From: Tatlockia sp.
Lineage (GTDB): Bacteria; Pseudomonadota; Gammaproteobacteria; Legionellales; Legionellaceae
Length of the DNA: 64,000 nt
Reading direction: 5' to 3'
NCBI GenBank assembly: GCA_013697955.1
Contig: JACCVV010000063.1
Location: forward strand, 62,001 to 126,000
In this document: piece by piece, positions 18,690 to 28,765 of the stretch
Numbering within the stretch: the first letter of the stretch is position 1
Layout of the letters: each line of letters begins with the position of its first letter
Translations under genes and position numbers: made by a program
Notes under the pieces: model-generated
Told to the model about the DNA's origin: nothing
What the model saw: only the letters and a program-made list of their open reading frames with translations
The model's database searches: none

Positions 18690-19763
18690 TCAAATTCCTG
18701 TTCGCCAAGCATTAATCTGATTTAAAGTTAGCTCTTTAGCAGACTCGGGATTTGCATAGAAATCCCGATACCAGGCAGCAGTTTCGGCTATCACTTGTTT
18801 TGTGTTCCACACAGGATTCCATCGAAGCAGTGCTTTTGCCATTGAACTATCTAAAGCAAGAGCCTGAGCTTCAGGATAGGGATTTTCCATGTACTCAAGA
18901 GGAGGGCGTTCCCAGCATTCACTCATCAGTTCTAATACATCGCGAACAGAGTAAGTCTCTGGATCCTGTGGCCCCAGATTCCAGGCACGCGTAAATTTGG
19001 ATGGATTTTCTGAAACCAAACCTGCTAATAACATGAGATAACCGTGAACCAAAGCCAAAACATGTTGCCAAGGTCTGGTTGCTTCCGGATAACGCAAGGT
19101 TAACTTATTACCAGCAGTTAGAGCCCTAACAAAATCGGGTATTAATCGGTCCTCAGACCAATCACCGCCACCTATAATATTGCCGCCACGCGCAATAGCA
19201 ATTGCAGGGCCTTTTGACTCTTCCCAGGGATAAGACGCTGCATAACTGTGGATAACCATTTCAGCAGCTGCTTTTGAAGCGGAGTAAGGATCTTTTCCAC
19301 CAAGCGGATCATCTTCTCTATAAGGCCATAACCATTCTTTATTTTTATAAACTTTATCCGTAGTAACACATAAAACCCCGCGGACGCTTTTCACTAAACG
19401 AGCTGCTTCGAGAACATGTGCTGTACCCTGAGAATTAACTGCGAAAGTACGAACAGGTTCATTGTAAGAACGGCGCACTAAAGGCTGAGCAGCCAGATGC
19501 AGAATTAAATCCGGCTGAAAAGAATCTACAGCTTTCAACACAGCGTCAAAATCGCAGATATCAGCAAAGGTACCAGGTACAGAATTTTCAAGATTTAATG
19601 TTTTGAATAAAGAAGGATTAGTCTCTGGCGGCAATGAAAATCCAGCTAGTTGCGCACCAATAGTCTGTAACCATAAACAAGCCCAGCCCCCTGTAAAACC
19701 AGTATGCCCTGTTACCAAAATTTTTTTATTTATAAGGGACTGTTCGAAATTTGGCAAACTCAT
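18690..19763 (-). CDS. rfbG: CDP-glucose 4,6-dehydratase
   Basis: 357 residues from ATG 19763, which has a GAGAG ribosome site and starts MSLPNFEQSL; the longer frame begins at 19793. It converts CDP-glucose to CDP-4-keto-6-deoxyglucose. NAD-binding motif VTGHTGFTGGW near residue 17, HLAAQPLVRRSY, and catalytic Y-x3-K in DPYSASKAAAEM are characteristic of RfbG rather than dTDP- or GDP-dehydratases. It should act between RfbF and the RfbH-like protein, although those genes are on the opposite strand more than 11 kb away. It is divergent from manC. Confidence 0.94.
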   Translation of the reverse strand: MSLPNFEQSLINKKILVTGHTGFTGGWACLWLQTIGAQLAGFSLPPETNPSLFKTLNLENSVPGTFADICDFDAVLKAVDSFQPDLILHLAAQPLVRRSYNEPVRTFAVNSQGTAHVLEAARLVKSVRGVLCVTTDKVYKNKEWLWPYREDDPLGGKDPYSASKAAAEMVIHSYAASYPWEESKGPAIAIARGGNIIGGGDWSEDRLIPDFVRALTAGNKLTLRYPEATRPWQHVLALVHGYLMLLAGLVSENPSKFTRAWNLGPQDPETYSVRDVLELMSECWERPPLEYMENPYPEAQALALDSSMAKALLRWNPVWNTKQVIAETAAWYRDFYANPESAKELTLNQINAWRTGI

Positions 19764-20035
19764 TGGTTTATCTCTCGTAAAAAAAATAATCAACTTCCAT
19801 TTAATCGTGCGAAATAGTACGATACTGGTCTTGCTAAAGCAATTTTTACTTCAGTTTTCAACCTTAAAATCGCCTAAAATCTCAAATAAATGCGCAATAA
19901 ACTGCTAAAAAAATTGCTTCTCCAAAACAAGATGCTAATATGCGTGCTCCAAATGGGATGTTTAAAAATGTTCCGTAAAAAATCAGGTAATAAATTCTTT
20001 TAATGAAAATTGAAAAAAAAGAGCTAGGGAAAGTA

Positions 20036-21451
20036 ATGCATTTAATACCAGTTATTCTTTGTGGCGGTGAAGGATCACGTCTTTGGCCTGTTTCCCGCGT
20101 ACTGCATCCAAAACCCTTTATTCGCCTGGATGACGGCACTAGCTTTCTGCAAAAGGCATTTTTACGCGGGGCAGCTCTGCCTGGTGTTCAGGAAATTTTA
20201 ACGGTAACTAATCGCGAACTTTTCTTCAAAATTGAAGATGAGTTTCGTGAGGTTAATAAAACTGCTATTGAAACTTCCTTTATACTGGAGCCATTTAAAA
20301 GAAATACAGCTGCTGCAATCGCTACAGCCGCCTCACAAATTCTAAAAACCTTTGGCGAAGACGCCCTTATGCTGGTTCTGAGTGCCGATGATTTAATATC
20401 TAATCAAGACGCCTTTCAACATGCCGTTTCTGAGGCCACTTTGTTGGCACTTGAGGATAAACTTGTCGCTTTTGGAATCAAGCCCAATGAGGCAAATACG
20501 AGTTATAGTTATATTGAACACAAAAATTCAGAGGTTTTAAACTTTCACGAAAACCCCACTCGTGAAGAGGCAAACAGCTATTTTTCCTCAGAATTTTTCC
20601 TTTGGAATTCGGGTATCTATTTGTTTAAAGCGGGCAGAATTTTGCAGGTATTAGAACATTCAGCATCAAATCTATTAAACGCTATAAAAAATTGCATAAA
20701 CCAATCACAATTTGTCGTTGGCAAAAATTATAGCCGTCTTGATCTTGACCAATCCTGTTTTGCAGATGTGCCAGAAATAGCCATTGAAGAATTTATAATG
20801 AAAGAATCCTCTCAAGTTGCTGTTATACCCTGCGATATTAATTGGACTTCTGTCAGTTCCTGGAATGTTTTAAGCGAGCTTAGACCGGCCGATGAAAATG
20901 GTAATCGAATCGAAGCTGAAGCCTTTCTGCACGAAGTTTCCAATTGTCATATTCAGAGTGAAAGCCGATTAATTGGTGCTGTTGGGATTGATGAATTATT
21001 AATCATCGATACGCAAGATGCGTTATTGGTAGCCGATAGATCCAGAGCTCAAGAAGTTGAACATATTTATTCCCAATTAAAAAATTCAAATCATGAAAGC
21101 CATAAATTTCACCGCACGGTGCACCGCCCCTGGGGCAATTTTACTGTTCTTGAAGAAAGTGAATACTTTAAGATAAAACGCATTGTAGTAAGACCTCAAG
21201 CAAGTTTAAGCTTGCAAATGCATTACCATCGCAGTGGACATTGGGTTGTGGTAAGCGGCATGGCTCAAGTAACGAATGGGGACGAAACCTTTTTCATAAA
21301 AACCAATGAATCAACCTATATTCCCGCAGGGCACAAGCACCGCCTGGAAAATCCCGGTGTGCTTGACCTGGTTATGATTGAGGTTCAAAGCGGCGAATAT
21401 TTGGGCGAAGATGATATTGTTCGTTTCCAGGATAATTATGGGCGAATTTAA
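20036..21451 (+). CDS. manC: mannose-1-phosphate guanylyltransferase / mannose-6-phosphate isomerase
   Basis: 471 residues from ATG 20036, chosen because AGGGAAA precedes it; an upstream in-frame ATG at 20003 is less likely. It makes GDP-mannose. The N-terminal GMP domain has LCGGEGSRLWPVSR and FILEPFKRNTAAAI; the C-terminal type II isomerase cupin has RPWGNF and QMHYHRSGHWVVV, with metal-binding His. It is the first gene of the manC-gmd-fcl-GT2 operon that leads to GDP-L-fucose. A dedicated phosphomannomutase gene is not in the window. Confidence 0.94.
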   Translation: MHLIPVILCGGEGSRLWPVSRVLHPKPFIRLDDGTSFLQKAFLRGAALPGVQEILTVTNRELFFKIEDEFREVNKTAIETSFILEPFKRNTAAAIATAASQILKTFGEDALMLVLSADDLISNQDAFQHAVSEATLLALEDKLVAFGIKPNEANTSYSYIEHKNSEVLNFHENPTREEANSYFSSEFFLWNSGIYLFKAGRILQVLEHSASNLLNAIKNCINQSQFVVGKNYSRLDLDQSCFADVPEIAIEEFIMKESSQVAVIPCDINWTSVSSWNVLSELRPADENGNRIEAEAFLHEVSNCHIQSESRLIGAVGIDELLIIDTQDALLVADRSRAQEVEHIYSQLKNSNHESHKFHRTVHRPWGNFTVLEESEYFKIKRIVVRPQASLSLQMHYHRSGHWVVVSGMAQVTNGDETFFIKTNESTYIPAGHKHRLENPGVLDLVMIEVQSGEYLGEDDIVRFQDNYGRI

Positions 21452-21492
21452 TGATACAATTCAAAAATTTTGAAACGAATTAAAGGAAAAAA

Positions 21493-22575
21493 ATGAAAAT
21501 AGCTTTAATTATCGGAATCACAGGTCAAGATGGTACTTATCTTGCAGAACTGTTACTTAAAAAAAATTACATCGTACATGGCGTAAAAAGACGCGCTTCT
21601 TTATTTAATACCGACCGTATCGATCACCTTTATCAAGATCCGCATGCGGAAAACCGAAATTTTATCCTGCATCATGGTGATCTGACCGATTCGACAAACC
21701 TTATCCGGATTATTCAGGAAGTACAACCAGACGAAATTTATAACCTCGCTGCAATGAGCCACGTAGCTGTTAGTTTTGAAACACCTGAATATACTGCAAA
21801 TGCCGATGGAATAGGAACTCTTCGTGTTTTGGAAGCTATCAGGCTTTTAGGACTTGAGAAAAAAACCAAATTCTATCAAGCCTCAACTTCGGAACTTTAT
21901 GGTTTGGTTCAAGAGACTCCGCAAAAAGAAACTACACCTTTTTACCCGCGAAGTCCTTATGCTGTAGCAAAACTTTATGCCTATTGGATCACGGTAAATT
22001 ACCGTGAAGCTTATGGCATTTACGCTTGCAACGGTATTTTGTTTAATCATGAAAGTCCAATCCGAGGCGAAACCTTTGTAACCCGTAAAATTACCCGTGC
22101 CTTGGCCCGAATTAAACTAGGTTTGCAAGAATGCGTTTATCTTGGCAATTTGGATGCGCTACGTGACTGGGGGCATGCTCGCGATTACGTGGAAATGCAA
22201 TGGTTGATGTTGCAACAGGAGCAGCCCGAAGATTTTGTGATTGCAACCGGTGAGCAATATAGCGTTCGTGAATTCGTTGAAACGGCAGCTACGGAAATTA
22301 ATCTTAATATCACTTGGAAAGGTGAAGGAATAAATGAGGTTGGTATGGATCAAGATGGCAAAGTAATTGTTCGTGTTGACCCCCGTTATTTTCGGCCTGC
22401 AGAAGTGGCAACACTTCTTGGTGATGCAACCAAAGCACGTGTAAAGCTTGGTTGGACGCCCAAAATTACCTTCAAAGAACTGGTAACTGAAATGATGCTT
22501 TCTGATCTTAATGCCGCACGTCGCGATGAATTGATTAGAAGTCACGGGTTTGCAACCTATGACTATCACGAATAA
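21493..22575 (+). CDS. gmd: GDP-mannose 4,6-dehydratase
   Basis: 360 residues; Gmd is usually 345-373. NADP motif [13 protein letters not shown] at the N-terminus, [24 protein letters not shown] and catalytic Y-x3-K in [12 protein letters not shown] all match Gmd. It converts GDP-D-mannose to GDP-4-keto-6-deoxymannose, the substrate of the next gene product. It lies 41 bases after manC and nine before fcl. Start ATG with a purine-rich AAAGGA site. Confidence 0.96.
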   Translation: MKIALIIGITGQDGTYLAELLLKKNYIVHGVKRRASLFNTDRIDHLYQDPHAENRNFILHHGDLTDSTNLIRIIQEVQPDEIYNLAAMSHVAVSFETPEYTANADGIGTLRVLEAIRLLGLEKKTKFYQASTSELYGLVQETPQKETTPFYPRSPYAVAKLYAYWITVNYREAYGIYACNGILFNHESPIRGETFVTRKITRALARIKLGLQECVYLGNLDALRDWGHARDYVEMQWLMLQQEQPEDFVIATGEQYSVREFVETAATEINLNITWKGEGINEVGMDQDGKVIVRVDPRYFRPAEVATLLGDATKARVKLGWTPKITFKELVTEMMLSDLNAARRDELIRSHGFATYDYHE

Positions 22576-22584
22576 GGAGTTTGC

Positions 22585-23514
22585 GTGAGCACGCCTAAAA
22601 TCTATGTTGCTGGACACCGTGGCATGGTTGGTTCAGCTCTGATACGACGCTTGGAGCAGGCCGGATATACCAACTTACTCATTAGAAGCCACGCAGAGCT
22701 TGATTTAACCAATCAATCAGAAGTGAAAGATTTTTTTGCTGCTGAAAAGCCAGATTACGTATTTTTGGCCGCTGCCAAGGTAGGCGGGATTTTGGCAAAT
22801 GATACTTATCGCGGTGAATTTATCTATCAGAACTTGATGATTCAGACCAATATAGTCCACTCAGCCTGGCAAGAAGGTATTCAGCGGCTCTTATTTCTTG
22901 GCTCGAGCTGTATTTATCCTCGTAATTGTGCTCAACCTATTCAAGAAGATTATTTATTAACAGGTCCTCTTGAACAGACTAATGAGCCCTATGCCATTGC
23001 CAAAATTGCTGGTATTAAATTATGTGAAAGTTATAACCGCCAATATGGAACTCAATATTTAAGCGTAATGCCTACAAATCTTTACGGGCCAAATGATAAT
23101 TATGATTTAAACAATAGTCATGTATTACCCGCTCTCCTTCGAAAATCACATGAAGCAAAGCGACGCGGTGATAAGCAACTGGTTGTTTGGGGTTCTGGTA
23201 AACAGATGCGGGAATTTCTTCATGTTGATGATATGGCTGATGCTTGCCTTTTCCTGATGGAGCAGCAAGGTAGTGACAAGATCTACAATGTTGGTGCAGG
23301 TGTTGATATAAGCATTCGTGAATTAGCTGAAATTATTATGGATGTGGTTGGCTTTAAAGGGGACATTGTATTTGATACAACAAAACCCGATGGAACTCCT
23401 CGTAAATTGTTAAATGTAGAGCGAATGAAACATTTGGGTTGGCAAGCAAAAATTAATCTGCGTGAGGGTATCGCTAAAACTTATCAGGATTTCTTAAAGC
23501 AAGAGCAACGATAA
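22585..23514 (+). CDS. fcl: GDP-L-fucose synthase (3,5-epimerase/4-reductase)
   Basis: 309 residues with a GTG start after an AAGGAG ribosome site. NADP motif [13 protein letters not shown], the GSSCIYPRN active-site block and Y-x3-K in [10 protein letters not shown] identify WcaG/Fcl. It epimerises and reduces GDP-4-keto-6-deoxymannose to GDP-L-fucose. With manC and gmd this completes the GDP-fucose pathway. The GT2 gene begins almost at once after its stop and may use the product. Confidence 0.96.
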   Translation: MSTPKIYVAGHRGMVGSALIRRLEQAGYTNLLIRSHAELDLTNQSEVKDFFAAEKPDYVFLAAAKVGGILANDTYRGEFIYQNLMIQTNIVHSAWQEGIQRLLFLGSSCIYPRNCAQPIQEDYLLTGPLEQTNEPYAIAKIAGIKLCESYNRQYGTQYLSVMPTNLYGPNDNYDLNNSHVLPALLRKSHEAKRRGDKQLVVWGSGKQMREFLHVDDMADACLFLMEQQGSDKIYNVGAGVDISIRELAEIIMDVVGFKGDIVFDTTKPDGTPRKLLNVERMKHLGWQAKINLREGIAKTYQDFLKQEQR

Positions 23515-23515
23515 C

Positions 23516-24262
23516 ATGTATGAACAACCCCTAATCACGATTGCAGTTCCCTCCTTTAATCAGGGACGTTATCTCGACAAAGCGCTTGAATCCATTTTTT
23601 CACAGAAAGAAGCAATAGAAGTTTTTATTATGGATGGCGGTTCAACCGATAATTCTATCGATGTGATCAAAAAATGGGAAAATCACTTGGCAGGTTGGCG
23701 CAGTCATCGCGACAATGGTCAATCAGCCGCTATTAATGAAGGTCTTGCTAAAGGAAAAGCACCCTATGTCTGCTGGGTTAATTCTGATGATTGGTTATTA
23801 CCTGGGTCACTAGCTCAATTAATCAGCGCTCTAAAAAATAATTCTTCAGCACCGGCTGCTTATGGAAAGGCTTGGAATTTCAATGAAAAAAAACAGTCAA
23901 TGAATCCAGTTTGGGTCGAGCCTTTTAATCCTCGTCGTTTAGCACTGCGTTGTATAATATCTCAACCCGCAACGCTCATGAGACGAAGTGCCTGGGAGAC
24001 AATCGGAGGATTAGACGAAAGCCTTCATATGGCAATGGATTATGATCTATGGTGGCGTTTATACAAAGCCTTTGGTCCACTTGTGTATTTAAATGAATTC
24101 ATTGCTGTAAACCGTGAACATGAGCTAACTAAAACCAAAAACAATCGAAAACTACATTATCAAGAAGCTATAAAAATTATCAGAAAACATAACAATCACG
24201 TACCTCTAAAATGGTGGCTTGCCCAACCTTATAAAGTATGGCTTCAATCTATTCTTAAATAA
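23516..24262 (+). CDS. GT2 glycosyltransferase
   Basis: 248 residues, a single cytoplasmic GT-A domain without membrane anchors. IAVPSFNQGRYLDKALESI, FIMDGGSTDNSID and VNSDDW (metal site) are the GT2 landmarks. ATG lies one base after the fcl stop, so it is coupled to the GDP-fucose genes. It could be the fucosyl- or mannosyltransferase of the O-unit; donor specificity is not readable. Confidence 0.9.
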   Translation: MYEQPLITIAVPSFNQGRYLDKALESIFSQKEAIEVFIMDGGSTDNSIDVIKKWENHLAGWRSHRDNGQSAAINEGLAKGKAPYVCWVNSDDWLLPGSLAQLISALKNNSSAPAAYGKAWNFNEKKQSMNPVWVEPFNPRRLALRCIISQPATLMRRSAWETIGGLDESLHMAMDYDLWWRLYKAFGPLVYLNEFIAVNREHELTKTKNNRKLHYQEAIKIIRKHNNHVPLKWWLAQPYKVWLQSILK

Positions 24263-24823
24263 TTTCTATAAAACGTCGTGAAGGGCATGGATCCAGCGGA
24301 TTACCACCACACGATGGCTAAGGAAGCAAAATCAGAATATATTTCATTGCTAATTTGGTTCCGCCCAACTTAAGCAGGCACATTAAGTTTAAATATCAAA
24401 AAATCAAACTTAGTGCATTAACGGTTTATAAATAGGTCTCTATCTTCTCAGATTATTTAGCTAATTAAATTTTCTTCGTCTAACTGAACTTCATTCTCTT
24501 CAGCTAAGAGAGAATCCTTTAGATAAAATATTTTCAAAGCAGGATCAGAGTAATAGAGACTAGATTGATGTATTCCTTTTAAGATTTAGCAAATGATGTG
24601 TAGTGGCTTCAAAAAAGAAACAAGATAATTGGAATGGAAAGCAATTGATTTCTTTATTCAGTGAGTTGAAGTTAGATTATGCCAATTGATCATAATGATT
24701 TTTTTAAAATCTAAGGCCTGTATTCTCCTTCCTTATTGCAGAATTCTAAGGAGAAAATCTCTTGATAAGCCCATAGCCCTAGGCTAAAATCTGCAATTTT
24801 TGGTACCTATGAAGGAGCAGTAA
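24263..24823. other. 561-base gap without a gene
   Basis: No credible gene was found. The left part holds a weak stem (TAAGTTT 24384-24390 with AAACTTA 24406-24412) and a short open tail at about 24270-24320 that could be a gene remnant. The right end carries a good sigma-70 promoter for the following gene. Confidence 0.5.
24762..24790 (+). promoter_or_regulatory. sigma-70-like promoter
   Basis: TTGATA (24762-24767) and TAAAAT (24785-24790) are separated by exactly 17 bases. The predicted start near 24797 gives a leader of about 27 bases containing AAGGAG before the TTG start at 24824. Confidence 0.7.
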
Positions 24824-26878
24824 TTGTTAAGGAATAACCAACAGGTATCAATTCGTTCTCAAGCACTTTTTTTAATTCTTCTAGTTGTAACTATTTTAGC
24901 TGCCAAGGGTTTGCAACTTCTTCTTCATATTATTTTACAACCGGCCGTGCCTGATGTATCTATTTTGCTGGATAGTTACATGCCCTATGTATTTCCTAAA
25001 CCTGTAGAGCGCGATATTTTTTTGATACTTGGTATGGCAATCCCAATACTTGCCATTTTTTTAACACGAAAAGCTGGGTGGGTTGATCCTATGGCTGGGT
25101 CAAAGTTAGCCTCCCTGGTACTTCCCCTGGCAATTACACTTCTTCTGTTTTTACCATTAATTCATTCCGACTTTTTTTCTTTAATTGTTCCAAAATATGG
25201 TACCTACAAAGAAAAAGTAACAATCATACCCTGCCTTATTACAGCCGCTCTTTGGTGTTTTTGGGTCGTTTATTCAAGATCATCTTTTAAAAATCAACCT
25301 TTAATAAGAGCCATTGTGTGGATTTGTATAATCAGCTCGATGCTTCTTTTAATAGGTGCGTGGCGAATTGTAGGCATGAATGGGATGATACCGGATGATA
25401 TTTTAACAACTCATTTAGACGCTGCACTTCATGCGACCACCCAAGTTATTGCTGGGAAAACCCTATTGGTTGATATTCCCTCACAATATGGCCTTTTTCC
25501 GGAATTAATAGCTCCTTTATTAAGGACAGCAAAGGCTACTATTTTAAATTTCAGCCTCTTTTTTGCATTTCTACAGGCGGTTTCGCTTTTAGGGCTTTTC
25601 TTTGTTCTTTCCAAATGTGTTAAAAATTCTACTTTATTGTTACTTGCCTGCATTAGCTTGCTTCTTGTAACCAATCAAACAATCCTCCATTTTCATGGAA
25701 GTAATGATAGGTACCTGCAGTACTGGCCTATACGATTTTTTTGGCCAGCCTTCTCAGTGTTTACTTTTTACTGGTTTGCTATTAAAAAAACTTTTTGGCG
25801 TGGTGCTTTGGTTTCTGCTGTAGGCGCTATAGGTACTTTTTGGGTTTTGGATACAGGGCTTTTTATACCCTTGGCTTTCGCAGCTTACTTAATAGCCAAA
25901 CTAATAATTAGTTTCACTTTGCCGGCGAATGGCTTTGTTCAAGAGAAGGATTGTTGGTTTTATGCAAAAACCTTGATTCTTCATTTATTTGTAACGGTGA
26001 TTATTTTAACTCTGCTTCTAGGAGCATTATGGTTAAAGGCTCAACAACCCTTACATCTATCCTGGATGTTTAAGTATCAAAAAATTTTTTATGGCTTAGG
26101 ATTCTTTATGAGTCCTTTACCGCCTGTCATTCATCCCTGGATGTCGGTTCTTGCAATTTATTTATTTGGACTAATAGTAGGATTAGTAGCCTGCTATCAG
26201 CAGAGTTCTAATACTCGTGCTGATATCCTTTTATATCTAAGCATGCTCGGACTAGGGCTATTTGTTTATTATGAAGGCCGTTCCCATGTGGTAGTTTTGC
26301 TAATCGTTTGTTGGCCTGCACTAATGATTATGTCTATCACTGCAGACCGAACTTTGAATTATATTCGCTCAAAGCAATTAACGCTGAGTACTATTTGTAT
26401 GCCTATTGCAACGGTAACCTTTCTGTTGGTTTGCAGCATCGATTTTGTTATTAATATACCTACGTTGGTTGAACAGGCAAAAAACCAATTTTTAACGCGC
26501 AACATACCTAACTATCCGCTTACTAATAGCGAGCTTGCATTTATAAAGCAACATACAAAGCCAAAGGATGAGTGCCTTATCTTGTCTAAAAGACAAGCCA
26601 TTTATTACGCTGAAAGCGGTCTGGTTTCGCCGATTAATGGGCCAGGCCTTGCCGAAACCTTACTCAAAACTGATCTCGAGAAAACAATAAAACCGCTGAT
26701 TGAAGGCAAAATCACTTGTGTTTTTTTGGGGATAAATGAGAGCTCGCCAGTGCAAATGGGTCTAAATTTGGTCGAACTTACAGATAAACTTAGTCTGGAA
26801 AACCTTAGGCAAAAATATAAGGTGGTCAGCCAAAATGCAGAGCATACCATGTTTTATCTAACTCCAAACTCAGGTTAA
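24824..26878 (+). CDS. polytopic membrane protein, GT-C-like
   Basis: 684 residues from a TTG start with an AAGGAG site six to seven bases upstream. About 12-13 hydrophobic segments, then a soluble C-terminal domain of about 120 residues. The large first loops contain MIPDDILTTHLDAA and GKTLLVDIPSQYG, the acidic first-loop pattern of GT-C lipid-sugar transferases, similar in arrangement to the 3335-5029 protein. Probably a periplasmic-facing glycosyltransferase of the polysaccharide locus, by inference. It has its own promoter and converges on the next gene. Confidence 0.75.
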   Translation: MLRNNQQVSIRSQALFLILLVVTILAAKGLQLLLHIILQPAVPDVSILLDSYMPYVFPKPVERDIFLILGMAIPILAIFLTRKAGWVDPMAGSKLASLVLPLAITLLLFLPLIHSDFFSLIVPKYGTYKEKVTIIPCLITAALWCFWVVYSRSSFKNQPLIRAIVWICIISSMLLLIGAWRIVGMNGMIPDDILTTHLDAALHATTQVIAGKTLLVDIPSQYGLFPELIAPLLRTAKATILNFSLFFAFLQAVSLLGLFFVLSKCVKNSTLLLLACISLLLVTNQTILHFHGSNDRYLQYWPIRFFWPAFSVFTFYWFAIKKTFWRGALVSAVGAIGTFWVLDTGLFIPLAFAAYLIAKLIISFTLPANGFVQEKDCWFYAKTLILHLFVTVIILTLLLGALWLKAQQPLHLSWMFKYQKIFYGLGFFMSPLPPVIHPWMSVLAIYLFGLIVGLVACYQQSSNTRADILLYLSMLGLGLFVYYEGRSHVVVLLIVCWPALMIMSITADRTLNYIRSKQLTLSTICMPIATVTFLLVCSIDFVINIPTLVEQAKNQFLTRNIPNYPLTNSELAFIKQHTKPKDECLILSKRQAIYYAESGLVSPINGPGLAETLLKTDLEKTIKPLIEGKITCVFLGINESSPVQMGLNLVELTDKLSLENLRQKYKVVSQNAEHTMFYLTPNSG

Positions 26879-26899
26879 TCAATGATTTTGAACCGAAGG

Positions 26900-27970
26900 C
26901 TAACGAAAAAAGTTATTCAAGGGCTTAAACAAAATGACCATGGCTATTAATAAACCAAGAACGGCATACCTATCGATATAATAAGCAGCGCCAGTTTTAA
27001 GAGGTTGGATTGGCGCTAAATTAACTAGCCAGTTTTTAATCGCTACGCACACTGGAAGGTAAAGTAACAAAACGACTTCGCTAAAAATTCTAGCTTCCAT
27101 GAAGCGGCCAACTATAGCTAAACCTATAAAATAGACCAAGGCAACATACCGCAGTGGCCGGTATTTGATGGGTATAAAATCATAAAAAGCAAACCAGAAT
27201 AGACAAAGCCCAGCAAAGCAAAAAATAAACAGCAGTAAATTTTGTTCATTTAAAAGCCAAAATAAATTGTCAGCAAAAAGTGTGTTGCGGCCGTTTGGAA
27301 GGCTTAATTCAAGAAATTGCCCGGATTTACCATTAACCAATCCTAAAATAAGAGCTCGGCCTAGTATAAATGCCAAGAGGGCGTAGCAAGTTGGTTTCAA
27401 TACGTTTTGGACGTGTTGCCAATGCAGGGCAGGAATTATCAATACTAATAAAAGAGCGCTTTCTCTATTCAATGTTGCTAAAAATACCCAAAGGATTAGA
27501 TAAATCCATTGCTCACGCAGGCAAAATAGATAGCCCATAGTCATAAAAAATAAGGTGGCTGTATCATAGGGGTAAAAAAAGGTAGCAAGCCCTGTGCGTG
27601 ACAACCGATAATTTACTACCGTTATTAAGGGCAACAGCAGGATGAAAAACCAAGATAATAATTTAGCCTCGCGCTGGCTAAAGTCTTGTTGAAGTAATTG
27701 AAATAACGCAAAAAAAAATAGGCTGGTGAACAAAAATTCCATAGAAAAGAATAGGATTTCGATTTCGATAGGAAAAAAAGGCTTTAGTAAATTTAACAAA
27801 GCAGGAACCAATAAACGCTGGCCATAAGGCAGACGAAGTGAAAAGTCCATAAATCCACTTAGAGATACCTCGGAGTATATACCCGTCAATTGTATATGAA
27901 TGAAAGCATAGCCTAGCAGTAAAACAAAGGTTATAAATCGGAATTTATAGCGCAGGATATCTTCATTCAT
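26900..27970 (-). CDS. polytopic membrane protein of unknown function
   Basis: About 356 residues from ATG 27970; a GTG at 27985 is an alternative and neither has a strong ribosome site. Around nine or ten hydrophobic segments. Loop motifs include LPYGQRLLVPALL, YPYDTATLFF and LNRESALLL, which recall EpsG-like or other envelope polysaccharide membrane proteins, but I cannot name the family. It is convergent with the preceding GT-C-like gene with only 21 bases between them. Confidence 0.7.
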   Translation of the reverse strand: MNEDILRYKFRFITFVLLLGYAFIHIQLTGIYSEVSLSGFMDFSLRLPYGQRLLVPALLNLLKPFFPIEIEILFFSMEFLFTSLFFFALFQLLQQDFSQREAKLLSWFFILLLPLITVVNYRLSRTGLATFFYPYDTATLFFMTMGYLFCLREQWIYLILWVFLATLNRESALLLVLIIPALHWQHVQNVLKPTCYALLAFILGRALILGLVNGKSGQFLELSLPNGRNTLFADNLFWLLNEQNLLLFIFCFAGLCLFWFAFYDFIPIKYRPLRYVALVYFIGLAIVGRFMEARIFSEVVLLLYLPVCVAIKNWLVNLAPIQPLKTGAAYYIDRYAVLGLLIAMVILFKPLNNFFR

Positions 27971-28058
27971 ATCTAAATTTCTCACTCAAGATTTGTTTAG
28001 ACTATCCGATATTAAAGAAGAAAAGCAATTTTAACGCAGTTCTGTGTTGGAGGGTCAG

Positions 28059-28370
28059 ATGAAAGATAGGGCAAAATTTAACGTTGGTGATCGTGTGATA
28101 CACACACATCATGGGTATCGTGCCGTTATTATCGATATTGATCCCCTTTTTCAGGCCTCCGGCCGATATAATCCACAGGCTTTAAAACGAGAATTTGCTA
28201 CCCGAAACCCGTGGTATAGACTCCTTGTGGATAATTCTAGTCAAATGACTTATGTGGAAGAATGCCTTTTAAAACACGATCCAAGTCCCTTTGCTATAGA
28301 GAACCCAAACGTAAAGGATTACCTCCATGAACAAAAAGGAAATTATTGCCCTAACGCCAGCAGGCATTAG
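28059..28370 (+). CDS. hspQ: HspQ/YccV-family protein
   Basis: 103 residues from ATG 28059, which follows a strong GGAGGG site; the open frame upstream is not needed. KFNVGDRVIHTHHGYRAVIIDIDP and NPWYRLLVDNSSQMTYVEECLL match the YccV-like hemimethylated-DNA-binding (HspQ) domain. In E. coli HspQ is a heat-shock protein that promotes Lon degradation of selected substrates. It is a lone housekeeping gene inside the polysaccharide region. Confidence 0.9.
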   Translation: MKDRAKFNVGDRVIHTHHGYRAVIIDIDPLFQASGRYNPQALKREFATRNPWYRLLVDNSSQMTYVEECLLKHDPSPFAIENPNVKDYLHEQKGNYCPNASRH

Positions 28371-28372
28371 GG
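28349..28372 (+). terminator. hairpin at hspQ 3' end
   Basis: CCCTAACGCC and GGCATTAGGG form a ten-position stem with one mismatch around an AGCA loop, overlapping the hspQ stop codon. No U-run follows, so termination is uncertain. Confidence 0.45.
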
Positions 28373-28765
28373 ATTACTTCGTCCGAAATTAATAGGGTTG
28401 ATTCTGCTCTTTATAACTTTTTCTGAAACACGAATAGTTTTTTTTCCACCATGTCTTATTGAAATAACTGGAACAAATAATAGGAAGTAGACGAATTACT
28501 CGCTTTCAAAAACCAATCTATAAAATGTCAACAAACACCATAGCTATATTAAATCAATTAGCTTGTGGATTAGACAATCTTAACGATTGATAAACCTAAA
28601 GACTTCATCTGTATCCTTAATAAACCTTTTACAGCTACCCTTAATGCCAATGAAACGTGTATTATTCGAGCCTGGGATTGACACACCAATTTTTAGTTTG
28701 GAATTTATCTTTCCCTATAAATTTTAAGCCTTACAAAAATAACAAGACCAAAACAGGGGAAAGGA
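28371..28765. other. 395-base gap without a gene
   Basis: No open frame or RNA gene was recognised. A consensus TTGACA lies at 28678-28683, but the matching -10 (around 28701) is weak; it may drive the following membrane gene. Confidence 0.4.

Noticed and set aside
19804-19823. Stem ATCGTGC/GTACGAT in the rfbG-manC gap as an operator
   Set aside because: Only seven pairs with a G-U and no other support; could be chance.
22159-22617. 152-residue minus-strand frame over gmd and fcl
   Set aside because: Antisense shadow of conserved gmd coding sequence.
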